Of a DNA stretch of 64,000 bases, positions 1 through 11,763 are shown in pieces. Each line of letters starts with the position of its first letter. Within the stretch, counting starts at the first letter, position 1. The notes beneath the pieces were generated by a model that was given only the letters and a program-made list of their open reading frames with translations, did not search any database and had not been told where the DNA came from. Made by a program: the position numbers and the translations under genes. Source of the DNA: Collybiopsis luxurians FD-317 M1 (lineage: Eukaryota > Basidiomycota > Agaricomycetes > Agaricales > Omphalotaceae); contig KN834756.1 in the NCBI GenBank assembly GCA_000827265.1, positions 1,126,153 to 1,190,152 on the forward strand, in the 5' to 3' direction.

Positions 1-31
1 GCTTTTAAGCCTTCATTTTTATTACCCTGGC

Positions 32-1394
32 TCAATGATTAAAAAGTCTCTCTTTTTGTCTTGTGATGGGTACCCTGCCACTCTTCACAAATTTTACAAC
101 TGTGGCAGCATAGATGAAGAGCTTTCCAGACAGACTGGCAAGGGACTCTACTTGCTGCTTGGAAGGAGATATATCCTTCAGCTCCTGCTCAATATAAGCC
201 TTTATATCTGCTTTCACAAAGCTTTCCTCCACCTGGTGGAGAATAAATTCTGTTACTTTAGGAACTGTTCTCTGCATCTTTTCATTAATGTCCTGTTCTG
301 GACGGCTTGTGAATAGGAACTTCATTCCCTTGAGCTGACCACCCTGGATGACGTTTACCAAAGGATCCAGTACATAGGAAATGTCCTGGCATTCATCTAA
401 GGCATCCACTATAAAGACTGGAACACTTGGTTCCCTTTTAAAAAGGTCTGAAACTAAGCTCCAAGGTTTAACCAGAAGGTACTTTACTTGCTCATCTGGC
501 TTTTTTGTTGCAAGGTCTGGATCTCTGGCTAAAACATCTTTAAGTGCATCCGCAAATGCTTTAGAAACCTTAGCCAGTTGATAAGATAAAGTAGGGATGA
601 TCAACCGATAATCTCGGCACTCCGGAATTTGCCTGGAGCAAAAGAAGGTTCCAGCGAGAACTCCTCTCTGTTTGAGCTTCTGGCATACAGACATGGCAAT
701 AGTGCTTTTTCCTGTCCCAGCCATACCAGATATCCAGTATCCTGATGGACTATCAGAATTTAATGAAGTTGCCCAACTATAGATAGTTTCCAGGATCTGA
801 ACTCTGGTTCCTGGGATACAGAATTTGCGGGCATGTCGAGTGCCTACATCTGTATCAAAGAATGCCTGTGGTGCATAAGGCATCTTTAATAAAAGCTCAT
901 TGGCCGGAGTAGGATCTAGCCCCATCAGCTCCATATAAACCTTGGTGCTTGAGAATGATCACTCACGATTGACATTCATTATTCCAGCTACGGTGATTTC
1001 ACCACCAGTCACAGTGAAATGGGATGCATTTGCAGCAAAGCTTTCAAAATTATGTTAAGATTAGTAGCATCTCAAACAAGTTACAAGTATCTTCAAATCA
1101 TACCTGCTGTTCACGGACTGAATATTAGGTTGAACACTCCTAATGAAAAAGTTAAATTTTCTACACTTAACCTGTATTCCAGATTACCAACCTGTTGTCT
1201 TGATCCATGACAGTATTTTGAAAGCTTTGAGGCCTTACCATATGACCTGAAAGGTGTGTAAATTCAAGATGCACAAAACCTGGATTGATGAATTTGAACC
1301 GGTGACAGTGGGGGTCGCAGGACGTGTTACGGCAGGGCTTGGATTGTGACTGGTGGGGTTCTTTTTGGAGAAGGTTTGCTTGAAACGTTTCCAT
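32..1394 (-). CDS. NACHT-domain protein, copy 1 (partial or decaying)
   Basis: The main exon (about 934 to 32) encodes a STAND-type NTPase. It has the leader 'CIPGTRVQIL', a Walker A 'GMAGTGKST' and a Walker B 'VFIVDALDEC' followed by 'FTSRPE'. In fungi such proteins serve in heterokaryon incompatibility and innate-immunity-like signalling; the effector here is not visible. Upstream, a short exon near 1003-960 reads 'SHFTVTGGEITVAG', the N-terminal motif of agaric NACHT proteins. Further exons are likely between 1394 and 1100, with GT-AG junctions at about 1173 (GTTAAGT) and 1105 (GTATGA). The frame closes at a TGA (32-34) soon after the NACHT core, so no repeat domain is present. The gene is therefore truncated or continues by splicing beyond the window. 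A second copy lies at 3981-4960. Exon joins are inferred. Confidence 0.68.
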
Positions 1395-2784
1395 TGCATG
1401 ATGTGAAGAGTACCCTATGGAAATGGAGTGTCGTTACACAGAAGGGGAGACTCTTTATCTACTGCCAGCTGCGTTGACAGCATAACGAGGTGATCGGATC
1501 GTTGAATGTATTGCATCAGAAACATTCTCCATCCCATGACCCTCCACGCCTTCTATCGAATAGAAGACGAAAATATCTATCATGTGGCATCTCAATGTTC
1601 GTGTACGCCATTTAAATGATAGATAAATTCTGAAAACCACCGCTGATCTGATGCACGCTGGTATGGATATTAAATGCCAATGATGAACATACGAACGATC
1701 TTAACCCACACATTTCAAAACCGGGAACTCATTGCCTTGTTTGCACCTTAAACCGTTTACCTACGGTGCACACGGCACCCATGTACCACTCGAACCATTG
1801 AGCGAGGACTCCAAAAAAGTTCGGCAACGGGGTTTGGAATTAACTTCCCGCCCCCTACCATATCGAGTATCCTTCGTTCCAAGCCGGCTGAGTGGTAACC
1901 TTAACCCAGGTCATCAAATTTTGCTTACGGCTGTGTTGTCATTTTCTTTTTCCCTTGCCGTCCTTCACACTATGCCTGCATCATAATTCATTCAGTTTTA
2001 CTTGCCGAACTTGACCCTACTTGACCCTGCCAAATTTTGCCGGCTCAATACAAAAAAGCGGCACAAGCCGCAAACGGCAAGCTATGTCGGTTTTTGCCGC
2101 AAGCCAAGCTTTTTTATTAGCGACACGCTGTTTCGGGCAAGTCGGGGAAGTTGGACAAGTGCCGTAAGTTGATGCTTTACGCCTTCGCTTTTCATCTGCT
2201 CACCCCACATTCAACTTACAGCACACACTAGAATTGCTGAAGAGGCCATGATGTTTGAAAAGTAAAAGTTTAGCACATTTTGGTCATGTTTTCCAACCAA
2301 GTTCCTCGAAAGGGCAGTAAATAAACATATAACATTCCGAGATATTGGAATAGTAAATCCCTATTTGTTTTTACCTCTATCTAAGCTAAAGATGCTTCTA
2401 TTGCAGTTTACCAAGGTCTAGTGATGACTCTGAGGCTAGAGCATAGTCGTCGATGTTGGGAGGGAGAAACATGGGGGGTAACGTAAACGACTTGTGAGCA
2501 AGCCGGTCAATTTATTCTCGACATTTTATGATGCTGGCCAACGCGTACAAACCGCCTGCGACCTATGTACCACACTTTATAACTCATGATACTCAATTAC
2601 ATTGTGAAGATACCCTAGGCGGTAACAGGACCGCCCAGTCAGGTTTCCATAAGCCATAGAACCGATGCTCGAAAATCAAGAACAGCAGGTGTACGAAGTG
2701 AGCATTTTTCATGACCGGCCGGAAAGTTTTGGGGGTTTTGGACATGGAGATAAGGCCAGAGATCATCCCAAAAGTGTGTCTGAT
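1395..2784. other. No gene seen; upstream region of NACHT copy 1 and repeat-like DNA
   Basis: From 1395 to about 1640 the sequence resembles the stretch upstream of the second NACHT copy (4965-5100): both carry a 'ctttat.tactg' TATA-like motif followed by 'tgacagcata'. Around 2000-2170 there is a cluster of GCGGCA/TGCCGC motifs with 'cttgaccctacttgaccctg', which looks like a decayed transposon end. No convincing coding region was found. Confidence 0.4.
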
Positions 2785-3600
2785 TCAGTTAGTTTCGACA
2801 TGCACAATCGGACTTTCATCATATTCTGGCTGCATATCATCTTTGTCATCAAAGTATTCAACCTCCTTGGTAATTATAGAGGGATTATCTCCAGATGCCG
2901 GGCCATTTTGTCCAAAGGCAGGACTCAGATGCTCAGATATATCTTGGACTTGATTTTGACTTTCAGAGTCAAGCATCCCAGATGAAACCTGAGCTGGCCC
3001 ATGCTGGAAGCATGCAAGAGAATCCACAATGGAGGAATTTGAATCTAAACCTGCATCTCCAGTGATATTCATTTTTATGTGCTTTCTAGCAGGAGATTGG
3101 GAAGGAGTTGCATGAGCTGCATGACCAGTAGTGGCTTGATGTGGGGTATTCAGTGTGCTCACATCTGTTCATCTGCATTTCTTCTTTGGTGAAAGGTAAG
3201 TTACAATTCATGATACAAGTGATTTGAATGGGGATGACAGTGCTGCAGAAAAAGGTGGCGGCCTAGATGATGGAGATGGGCTTTGAGCTGGAGTATGAGG
3301 AACCTGCTCATTGGGAACATCTGGGATAGTGACTGACACTGTCTAATGTGTTGTGTTAGGATGTAATCTTAATAAGTAATGGTACCCCAAGGGTTTGTTT
3401 CTTTGATTGGGTGTTATGTGCCTTCTTTTTCAAGAAGTATGGTTGGTATGGAAGAAGATTTGCAAACTTTCTGGAAATTGGAAACATCAGGGGTCATTGT
3501 GGATGCTGAGGATGATGTAGATTTCAGACATGAGCATTTACAGCTTAGTACTTACAGTGCCACTTCGTGACTGTTCTGGTGCCAAAATTCACAAATTTGG
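2785..3600 (-). pseudogene. Degraded coding-like sequence of unknown origin
   Basis: On the minus strand 3162-2785 encodes 125 residues rich in Ser, Pro, Asp and Glu, ending in an acidic stretch ('EVEYFDDKDDMQPEYDE'). Just upstream (about 3380-3200) another frame reads a Pro/Ser-rich segment ('PAQSPSPSSRPPPFSAA'). The composition is protein-like, but the frames are short, disagree with each other and lack recognisable domains. The block lies between the two NACHT copies and abuts the point where copy 2 loses homology (about 3990), so it may be part of an old insertion that truncated copy 2. I do not recognise the family. Confidence 0.3.
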
Positions 3601-3980
3601 TATCTGTGCATTCAGCTTTTCCAGTATTGACAAAATAACTAGCCAGCACTGTTGAGAAAGGTCCTTGTTAAACTTCCTCTGATCCCTTTTTGTTCAGTAT
3701 GCTTTCTATCCTCAGAAAGTACATGTCTATTTTATAGTAAAATATGGAGTGAATACAGAGATTGCCTATCTCCTCTGTGAATTTGAAAGATATTCAAAAT
3801 TAGGCTCAGAGTATTTGTGGAGATGGTCAAAATGAAGGGCTCCTCTGAGCCCTTTTGTTAATATATGCCCTTCATGAATATCTAATAGATTTTCAAGAAT
3901 TTATCTGGGATTTATCAGCTTTTGTCACACTTTGTCACCCTTTTGGCATGTGATATAGGTGGTTGTAGGTCAACTCTCCC

Positions 3981-4960
3981 TTATGAAGACATTTTTTTCC
4001 TTTTAAGCTTGTCGGAAACTATTCTCCAAGGGCCAATCAAGAGATGCTTCACTTGCTCATCTGGTTTTTTAGTAGCCAGATCTGAATCACTGGTCAGGGC
4101 ATCCTTAAGTGCATTAGCAAATTCTTTAGAGAACTTGGCCAGCTGATAAGATAAAGTAGGAATGATTAACCAGTAATCTCTGCATTCTGGGATTTGCCTG
4201 GAGCAGAAGAAGGACCCAGCAAGGATTTCTTTTTCTTTTAGCACCTGGCACACAGACATAGCAATAGTGCTTTTTCCTGTCCCAGCCATACCAGATATCC
4301 AGTATCCTATTGCAATAAAAGGATTCAGTGAAGTTGCCCATGCTTCAATGTCTGTCAGAATCTGAACTCTGGTTCCTGGTATACAAAATTTGCAGGCATT
4401 TTGAATGCCTACATCTGTATCAAAGAATGCCTGTTGTGCATAAGGCATCTTTAACCAGAGCTCATCAGCAATGCCCGAAACATCTAGTCCCATTAGCTTC
4501 ATACAAATCCTGACACATTATCCACTTACAAGTGGTATTTATATCTCTTCCAGCTGCATTGATGTTGGGTTGGTTCATGGTAAAATGAGATAGATTTGAA
4601 AGGATCCTTTCAAGTTTCATAGAAGATAAATTTTAACATATTGAACATTAATAATATCATTAAATCATACCTATTGTCAACCAACTGCATGTTAGGCTGA
4701 ACACTCCTAATCAGAAAGTCAGCTAAAACTGTATATATATGGAATGACTAACCCAATGTTGTGATCCCTGAAAGCATCCTGTACTGTTTGAGGAGGAGCC
4801 ATAACCTCTAAAAAAAGCATAAATTCAAGCTGTGCACAGCCTGCAATAATGAATCCAAACCAATGCTGGGATTTGGAGGGCAAATTGCACTAGGGCTAGG
4901 ATTGTTACTTTTGGCTTTCTGTCTGTTAGAGAAGCGTTGCATGATGTAAAGTGCTATCTG
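3981..4960 (-). pseudogene. NACHT-domain protein, copy 2 (truncated)
   Basis: The exon from 4502 to 3981 encodes 173 residues closely similar to NACHT copy 1. It has the same 'FDTDVG' and 'CIPGTRVQIL' leader and an identical 'GMAGTGKSTIAMSVCQ' P-loop region. Similarity stops after about 'VSDKLKRKK', before Walker B, and a stop follows at once, so the nucleotide-binding fold is incomplete. Upstream, a probable exon (about 4610-4515) carries 'LSHF' and 'GRDINTT', matching the N-terminal exon of this family. A further exon near 4800-4745 aligns with the equivalent exon of copy 1. The exon order and flanking intron motifs are shared, so this is a segmental duplicate of a spliced gene, not a retrocopy. 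Confidence 0.65.
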
Positions 4961-5806
4961 ACAATTTGTGATGGCAATTAGTGGTTACCTGTAGGTGGGC
5001 ATTCTTTATATACTGTCAACTGTAGTGACAGCATACCGCAATATTCCACCATGATTGGATGGCTGATGGTATAACCATGGCAAACATCTGTATCCCATGA
5101 TTATGCATGCCTTGCAGTGAATAAATAGCAGCGTCTTTTGATAAGCTCCATAATTAACTGGATTGTTCTATTTGGCATCCTGGTTGCCAACAAATAACCC
5201 CAGCAATAGCAAAAGACTAATTGACCACCGGTCACTCCAGAAAATGGCCGCTGGTGCCCAAGGCGCCAAATGCACTTAGTAAGTGCCATTGTTAGTGATG
5301 ACAATGCAAGATCAAGTTTACATGCCACTTCACCCTGTTGCCCTTGTTACCACCTCTATGCCGGTGGACCTTGGCAGGTAGAATTACAGATACACTCAGT
5401 CACTGCATGCAGGCCAAAGTGGCTCTGGGCCTGCCTGCTCCTCTGCTGTCAAATTTATCACTCAAACCAGCTTGCCCTCACCAGTCTGAGTTGAAACGCC
5501 ATTGTAATACCCCATGTTCACTGGCTCAAGTGCTATACATGTAGTAGTGTAATAGTTTTTTCTTTCACTCCTTTCTTTTTCTCATTGTACAAGGTGTGTC
5601 AAATTTGTGCAGAGAAACTCATAAGTTACTGTATTTGCTATATTATTATTACCATTATTATTATTTTTCTTTTTTTTGTGCTCATTGTACTAGGAGTACT
5701 TGCTGTCGTTGCGCTCCCCTTGTGTACCCTTTACACTTGTCTCCCTCCCTGTGTTTATGTGCACTTCTGGCTTTACCACATGTGCTGCACTCACTGACTT
5801 GAGTAT
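4961..5806. other. No supported gene; promoter-like then low-complexity DNA
   Basis: The part up to about 5330 resembles the upstream region of NACHT copy 1. From 5560 to 5690 there is T-rich and ATT-repeat sequence. Several small open frames exist but none looks like protein. Confidence 0.3.
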
Positions 5807-6486
5807 TCAAAGCAAGGGCTGTTCTTCTAAGCAACTGAAAAAGTCAATCACAGACTTCTTGGCAGACTCAGACTTCATCCTGTTCCACACAGATTTTGCA
5901 CCCGCTTCTTTCTGCCCCACCATATACCAAAAGGTCCTCCCATCCCAGTGAATACATCTGCTCCAGAAAGAACTTGTAGGTGAGTCAAGTGTGATGTAAA
6001 GGGTATGAGATGACCAGGGTTTTGAGGTCAATATGTCTTTTTATTCCCTGTCTTCAGATTGGATTTTAAGACCATTGTTGAATCCATATTCAAAGGGAGG
6101 ACATATGATACATTTTGCATTCATCCAACCAGCATTTGTGACCGACCATCCTACATAACAATGCATGGACAATTAGGAAGCCTCAAGGAATCACAATGAT
6201 GAGGATAGACAGAGGTGCTCTGTCAATGAGCCAGCAGATCTTTTTTTTTTTTGCAGTATAACCCAGGTAAAGACATCAGCCACAGTATCAGCTGCAGGTT
6301 TGGTCATGGAGCTTAGTGTGAATATTTCAGGATGGAATGGCTTGTAGAGTATCACCAACTTGACTGGATCATTGATGATAGAAGGGCTTTCCTGGGAAAG
6401 TGCTCTAGCATTGATTCTGGTACACATCACAAAGTGGAAGTGCAAAATGTGGGAGTGGAATAAAAATGTATGCATTGCAATGTGCA
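5807..6486 (-). pseudogene. Broken coding sequence, unknown family, disrupted by the LTR element
   Basis: Two minus-strand stretches look like real protein. One is 6486-6191 ('SPSIINDPVKLVILYKPF', 'MTKPAADTVADVFTW'). The other is 6031-5807 ('YITLDSPTSSFWSRCIHWDG', 'FWYMVGQKEAGAKSVW'). They are in different frames with stops between them. The upstream one runs directly into the LTR retrotransposon at 6487 and would continue at 19785 in the empty site, so the insertion lies in or next to this sequence. No domain is recognised. Confidence 0.35.
6482..6486. repeat. 5-bp target-site duplication, left
   Basis: GTGCA directly before the 5' LTR; the same five bases follow the 3' LTR at 19785-19789. 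Five bases is the usual staggered cut of gypsy integrases. Confidence 0.93.
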
Positions 6487-7181
6487 TGTTATGCCCTACA
6501 CTATTTTTTCCACTCTTTCCAACCACTACACTCACCACATGACTCGATAATAGTCTTACCAATCAATTCGGCTCTCCAAATCTGACACGCATTTTGCAAG
6601 GCGAACTAACCAGTTGCTCATTCCAAACTTCTATTCACAAGACCACATGTCTCCCCGCAGAGTATAAAAGCCTTGTACCTACATCTCTCACAATAATGCT
6701 GTTATTACTTGAACTATCTTGACCTGTGTTGTTTCTATTCTCTTGTTCACTAGTTTCTAATATTATTCTGCTTAACACTGAGTCAAGCAAATCCCATTGA
6801 CACCGAGTCACTGGCCTATCTACCTCTCACTTGTTGAACTGATCAACAAGACTATTCGACTGCCGTAGCCTTTCGAATATTCCATCTCGTAGGGTAAACA
6901 GACACCGAGTCATGAACCTCCTGAGTCAACCCTCGTTAATACCATCTTAATGAGTTCTTTCAATATACTATCTCTAGTTGCACTGAGCTACTAGAATTAT
7001 TATTCAATACTCGAGGATCATTCCTCCACATCCAATACCAAAACTGTACAGGACTCATTCACCTGTCATACATAGCGACTCCCCATTGCATATTCTGTCT
7101 CGGCTGTGGTATAATAAAATACTTTCTATTCATTGAACCTGCTACAAGCTTCTAACAACAAAGGTAGTAAAGGTCCTAACA
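6487..7181 (+). repeat. 5' long terminal repeat
   Basis: 695 bp, TGTTA...TAACA. It differs from the 3' LTR at about 23 sites, of which about 21 are explained by loss of an ancestral CpG. At about ten of these sites one LTR has TG and the other CA. It contains a TATA box (6663-6670) and the probable start of R near 6695. Confidence 0.95.
6663..6670 (+). promoter_or_regulatory. LTR TATA box
   Basis: TATAAAAG in 'gagtataaaagcc'. The sequence complementary to the primer-binding site begins about 32 bases downstream, where transcription would be expected to start. The same box is kept in the 3' LTR at the equivalent place. Confidence 0.75.
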
Positions 7182-7182
7182 A

Positions 7183-7194
7183 AATAACAGCATT
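7183..7194 (+). promoter_or_regulatory. Primer-binding site of the self-priming (Tf1-like) type
   Basis: AATAACAGCATT starts two bases after the 5' LTR. It is a perfect 12-base reverse complement of AATGCTGTTATT at 6695-6706, the expected 5' end of the transcript downstream of the TATA box. No match to a common tRNA 3' end is evident. In Tf1/sushi-group elements the 5' end of the RNA folds back on the PBS and is cleaved to make the minus-strand primer; the arrangement here fits that mechanism. Confidence 0.7.
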
Positions 7195-7209
7195 CTCTCC
7201 ATCACCAAG

Positions 7210-10200
7210 ATGTCTGGGGAACCTGCAAAATGTTTTGTAAGTGAACAAGAAAGATGGCATCAAGAACAAGAATGCCAAAGAGCTGCGAGAGCTACAAGGT
7301 TCCAGAGAAGAGAGGAGCGATGTGGAGCTCCTACACTGGATGACCGCTCAGTTTCATCAGCACCTGCAAGAGGTGCCATACCCTCAAGAACGGGGAAAAT
7401 TTTGGTCCATAATGATAGAGACCCATTTGACCTGGAAAATCCTGTCAAACATGGGTCTCCTCATGTTCTGGGACACCTGGTCTTGACACCATATGTTTTG
7501 AGTTGCTCCCAGTGAGGTCAGCCACATCATATGGCAGCTAGAGCTGACTCGAGGCTAGCCATGAGGCCAACCCAAAGTGCCCCAATAACACCTGAAAAGG
7601 GAAGGGAACAAGAAACAATTCATTTATTGGAATTAACTCATTCTCTGGAAGATCCTCGAGGCTTTAGTGTGGGAGTCAGCTCAACATGCCCCTTCCACAT
7701 GCCAACTCATCCTGAGAACAAGGATTATTATGAAGATATTGGCATATCTCCAATGACACAATATACATCTATAGGAGCAAGACATGAGGTCATCTCCCCA
7801 TTAGAACATATCAGGTGTCCACTTCCTCTCACACCAAGAGAAGAAGAATCTAAATTTGCATTACAACAATCAGAACAAGAGACAAGTTGGGGGTTATACC
7901 CATTGGGTCCACTCTCATTAAGGGGCCCACAGTCTCCATTCAATTTAAAATGGTCTACTCTGATAGTAGAAAGTGATGCGATACAGGCTCAGGGATTGTT
8001 GAGTCCAATCCCCAATATAAGTAGAAGAACTGTCTTGTCACTGGAGCAAAGCAGTCCATTACCTGCTCCTCCAACAACAGAAGAATTCATGAAGGAGACA
8101 CAGAGTTGGAACTGCGAGAGTTCCTTAATGTCTCCTCCCTACCCAAATGTTTGTGTCGTACCATTGACAGAATTAACACATCAATTGGTTGATCTACTTC
8201 AAATCAATCAATGCACATGTTTCAAATTAATAAAGGCAATGCAACACTATATTCAAATTATTAATGGTTGAGACCCAGAAACAAAGGACAATTTCTGGGT
8301 ACTAGCTGCCTATTTTTGGAAATGTTTAATGCAACGACCTTCCCAGCTACCTAATGGAATAAATAATGAAATATTCCAGTCAAAAGAAGTATATGAAGGA
8401 GCCCTATGGCTATCACAGCTGATTATGGATCCCAAACAAATGGAAATGGTGAACGAGACCACCATGAGGCATCTCGAGTCAATACAAAAATCTCGAATTG
8501 ATTTTCTGCTCAATACAATAGTGGATAATGAAAAGAGGAGAATGCTAAACTCCCCTACATTATCATTACTAGATAAAGTGGAGCAAGGACGGTCCGCAAG
8601 AGCAGATGACCTTATTGGGGGTTACAGTTATACCAGTCAATTTTGGGACCAGCAGAAAATAGCTCAGGTGGCAAAGGAGTATTGTAGATCTATGGGAAAC
8701 ACTACTACTCCAAGTTATGAGGATCTGGAAGAGTTGAGATGACTTCCACCCACTGATCTGGACTGCAGGCTGCTAATAGTACCCAAAGAAAGGGGTGAAC
8801 ACCAGGTGAGGACAGCCAACGGGGTTTGGGAACTCAAACCCTCCTCAGGAAAGGCTCAAAAGGAGGAGAATGAATTCTTTTCAGAAAGAACTGCGAGATG
8901 TTTGGCATTGCAAAATGCCAGCGACACGCTGATGAGTGCGATAAATCCTCAAGATGAGGATATTCACCTAGCGAAGCAGTACAAGGAGAGAATCCATGGA
9001 GATGTGGGAGGCTCATGGGTAATAAGAGCCCAGATGGAATCAGTGACAGATGAGCCAGAAGCTGCTATGACCACAGGGGATCCTCATACGAGTCTTGAAA
9101 CCCAAACCAAGCAGGAGATTTTCTCTCCCAGAGCAGAACATTTGCAAGCTGGAAGCTCAAAAGTATGTATTGGAGGTGAAATTCCTCTCAATGCAGCTCT
9201 ACAATTAGAAAGATGGGCTGCCTGAGACAAGTATGCCATATCGACGACTTGTTTTGCTAATGAATCTTACCCTGTGGGTCAATATCCCAAACAAACAGTG
9301 ACAGAGCCCAATTTGGGATGCTCATTATGGCCGAATCATTTGGGATTCAGGACTGACGGTCCAACATATCATAGAAGAGAAACACCTGAAGCTTTCCATG
9401 AGAATAATCAGTTGGAAGGACCAGGTTGGAATGCAAGGGGTTTGGTGAATTCCCCAAATACCACCAGACTGGGAATTCCTTTCTCATCTCGATATTCAGA
9501 TCCTGGAAACACGGCCTGAGTCAGTGAACAGCAAAACCAATGGGAGACATCGGGACCAGGTCAGGTAAAACAGTGGAATATGGCATATGCCCCACCCTCA
9601 AGGGAAAGGAACAAATTTGAGAATGAAGGATTTAACTTCATGAGAAGTTGAGATGACTGGGATCTCTCATTTTCTGAAGACCAGCTTTGCCCTTCAGCTC
9701 TCGAGACTCATCACCCAATGCCCCCACTAGAGAAAAAGGAATTCACCCCCCTACAAAACGTAAAGGGTAGAGGGAAAGTGGTTAATCCTTTCGCTAGGGA
9801 ATCAAGTTGCCAGACTTCTGAACCACCGAGAATCACAGAAGTCCCCCCTCAACAGCCTGCAGTCCAACAAACAGTGCATGTCCCACCACCAGTAATGGTG
9901 GAAACTGTTCCGCAGGCTGCAGGATTCACTCCACCTGTATTTACAGCTGCTCCTAGGCAATACGTCCATCTGACTGGCAGAAATGTCAACTCAATACCTG
10001 CAATTCCACATAGAACACCTGGACAAGTAATGAATGATTATCACCCTATCATCTCAATGTGTCAGGAATCTGTGAGAGTTCCAGCTGAACAATATTGGAG
10101 ATCGGGGACTCGAGAATATAGACCCTATGTAGCGGAGCCGACATATGACTACTCAAATTGTGCCAGTACCTACAGAGGGTATGGAGTAGCAGGAGCTCCA

Positions 10201-11763
10201 GGAGGACCTCCAGGAGGACCTCCATATGGAGGAGTCATGCAGATGGGAGGAATTAGTGATGGAAATTCAGAAAGAGAAAGAGGTAGTAGAAATGGCAGTT
10301 TTAGAGGGGGATCTGGAGGTGGTGGACCAAGGGGACTGGGGGGACCAGGAGGACCAGGTAGCCCAGGAGGACCACCTGACAATCCTGATGATTGGGGTTC
10401 AAATCACGACGCATATTGGCACCTGGCAAATGGATGGGTAGCTATACGAGGCCCCAGAGGTGAGAGAGGAGAACTGGGTCCTGCAGGATGAGACGCGAGT
10501 CAGATTCCAGAATTTGATCAGTGAAAAGATTGATTAAATAAGGAAGCAAAACTCGATGTCAAAAAACCTGACCCTTTCAATGGTTCTGATAGGTGGAAAT
10601 GGGAACCTTTCCTCTAGCAAGTTCATCGCACTTTCATGGCCAAATCTACTATCTACAAGAACGATTCAGATAAAATTGGTTTTTCTGTCTCATATCTGAC
10701 AGGGGCAGCAGCTACTCACTACAATAATTTGCTGAAACAGGAAGAGGCTGGGATCCCCATCCCTGCTCTCTGTACTTGGATTGATTTTGTTGCAGAATTC
10801 ACATTGTATTTTGGATTATTCAATTCTGCATGAGACACACAGGTGAAACTGGCCTGGATCAAGCAGATGGACAATGAATTGTTTGTGACATTTATTATTC
10901 AATTCCAGGAGTATGCATTCAAGACAGGATACAATGACACAGCATTAGTAGCAATGCTCCGAGGGGCAGTAACAAGGAGTCTTGACATTACAGTAGTGGC
11001 TCAAACTCATCCCCCTCAGAATTATCCACAATGGGTACAGCGATTCCAGGAGTTGGACAATTCGATTTGTGCAACCAATGCAGCTCATTCTCGTGGAGGA
11101 AATTCTGGTTTCGGGACATATAATCCTATGGCCCCATCGAATCCTCAAAACTCTAACCCACAACAAGGATCCAATAATAATAACCCCCAGCAAGCAGGGG
11201 GTCAACAAGGTAGGAATCAAGGTAATTGGAACAATTGACAAAGAGGAGCTGCAGCTTGGGATAGTAATGTAAATTCAGACAATATTAGTGGTACAGTATA
11301 TGGACAATCTGAAGACTTTGTGAGCGCCTCGAGTCAGAATGGAAATAGTGGAGAAGGCTTAGAAAATCAGGGAGGAAATGACAGAGTCTTGAAAAACCCA
11401 GGAGACGAAGAATTCCTACAGGCAATTTGAGCTGCCAGGACCCCTGAGCAAGTCAAAGAGTTCTGTCAACATTGTAAACTGGGACTCTGCTATAATTGTG
11501 GTGGATCAGATCATATTGGTAAAGATTGCAAGAATCGGGAGAATTGGGACCCTCCAAAAAATGGAACTTTGAGTATAAACAATCAACAAAGTGACCAGTT
11601 GAGGGCTGCAACCTTCACTCTAGAAGGGGACCTGCCTAACAACAAGATTTGGAATGTCGAGATAGAAAACGACTCAGGAAAAGCGGAGGGGATTCCAGAG
11701 ACACACTGAGAGCAGCCTGGAATCCAAAAAACCCTGCTCAAGCAGTCTGTTGTGGGGCAGTAA
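7210..11763 (+). pseudogene. gag: gag of the LTR retrotransposon (interrupted by 13 TGA and 1 TAG)
   Basis: One reading frame runs from the ATG at 7210 to a TAA at 11761 (about 1,517 codons), broken by TGA at 7513, 8269, 8740, 9223, 9517, 9649, 10489, 10522, 10531, 10831, 11236, 11428 and 11707 and TAG at 10615. The frame never shifts, so point changes alone inactivated it. The first about 1,100 codons are an unusual extension: Pro-, Ser- and acid-rich, then a Gly/Pro collagen-like part (about 10190-10490, 'GPRGERGELGPAG'). The conserved capsid region follows (about 10555-11100; 'DPFNGSDRWKWEPF', 'VSYLTGAAATHY'). A CCHC zinc knuckle, 'CYNCGGSDHIGKDC', is at 11488-11529. It would package the element RNA in cytoplasmic particles. 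Confidence 0.85.

Noticed and set aside
10170..10382. Minus-strand Pro-rich frame in gag
   Set aside because: Shadow of the Gly/Pro-rich collagen-like segment of gag.
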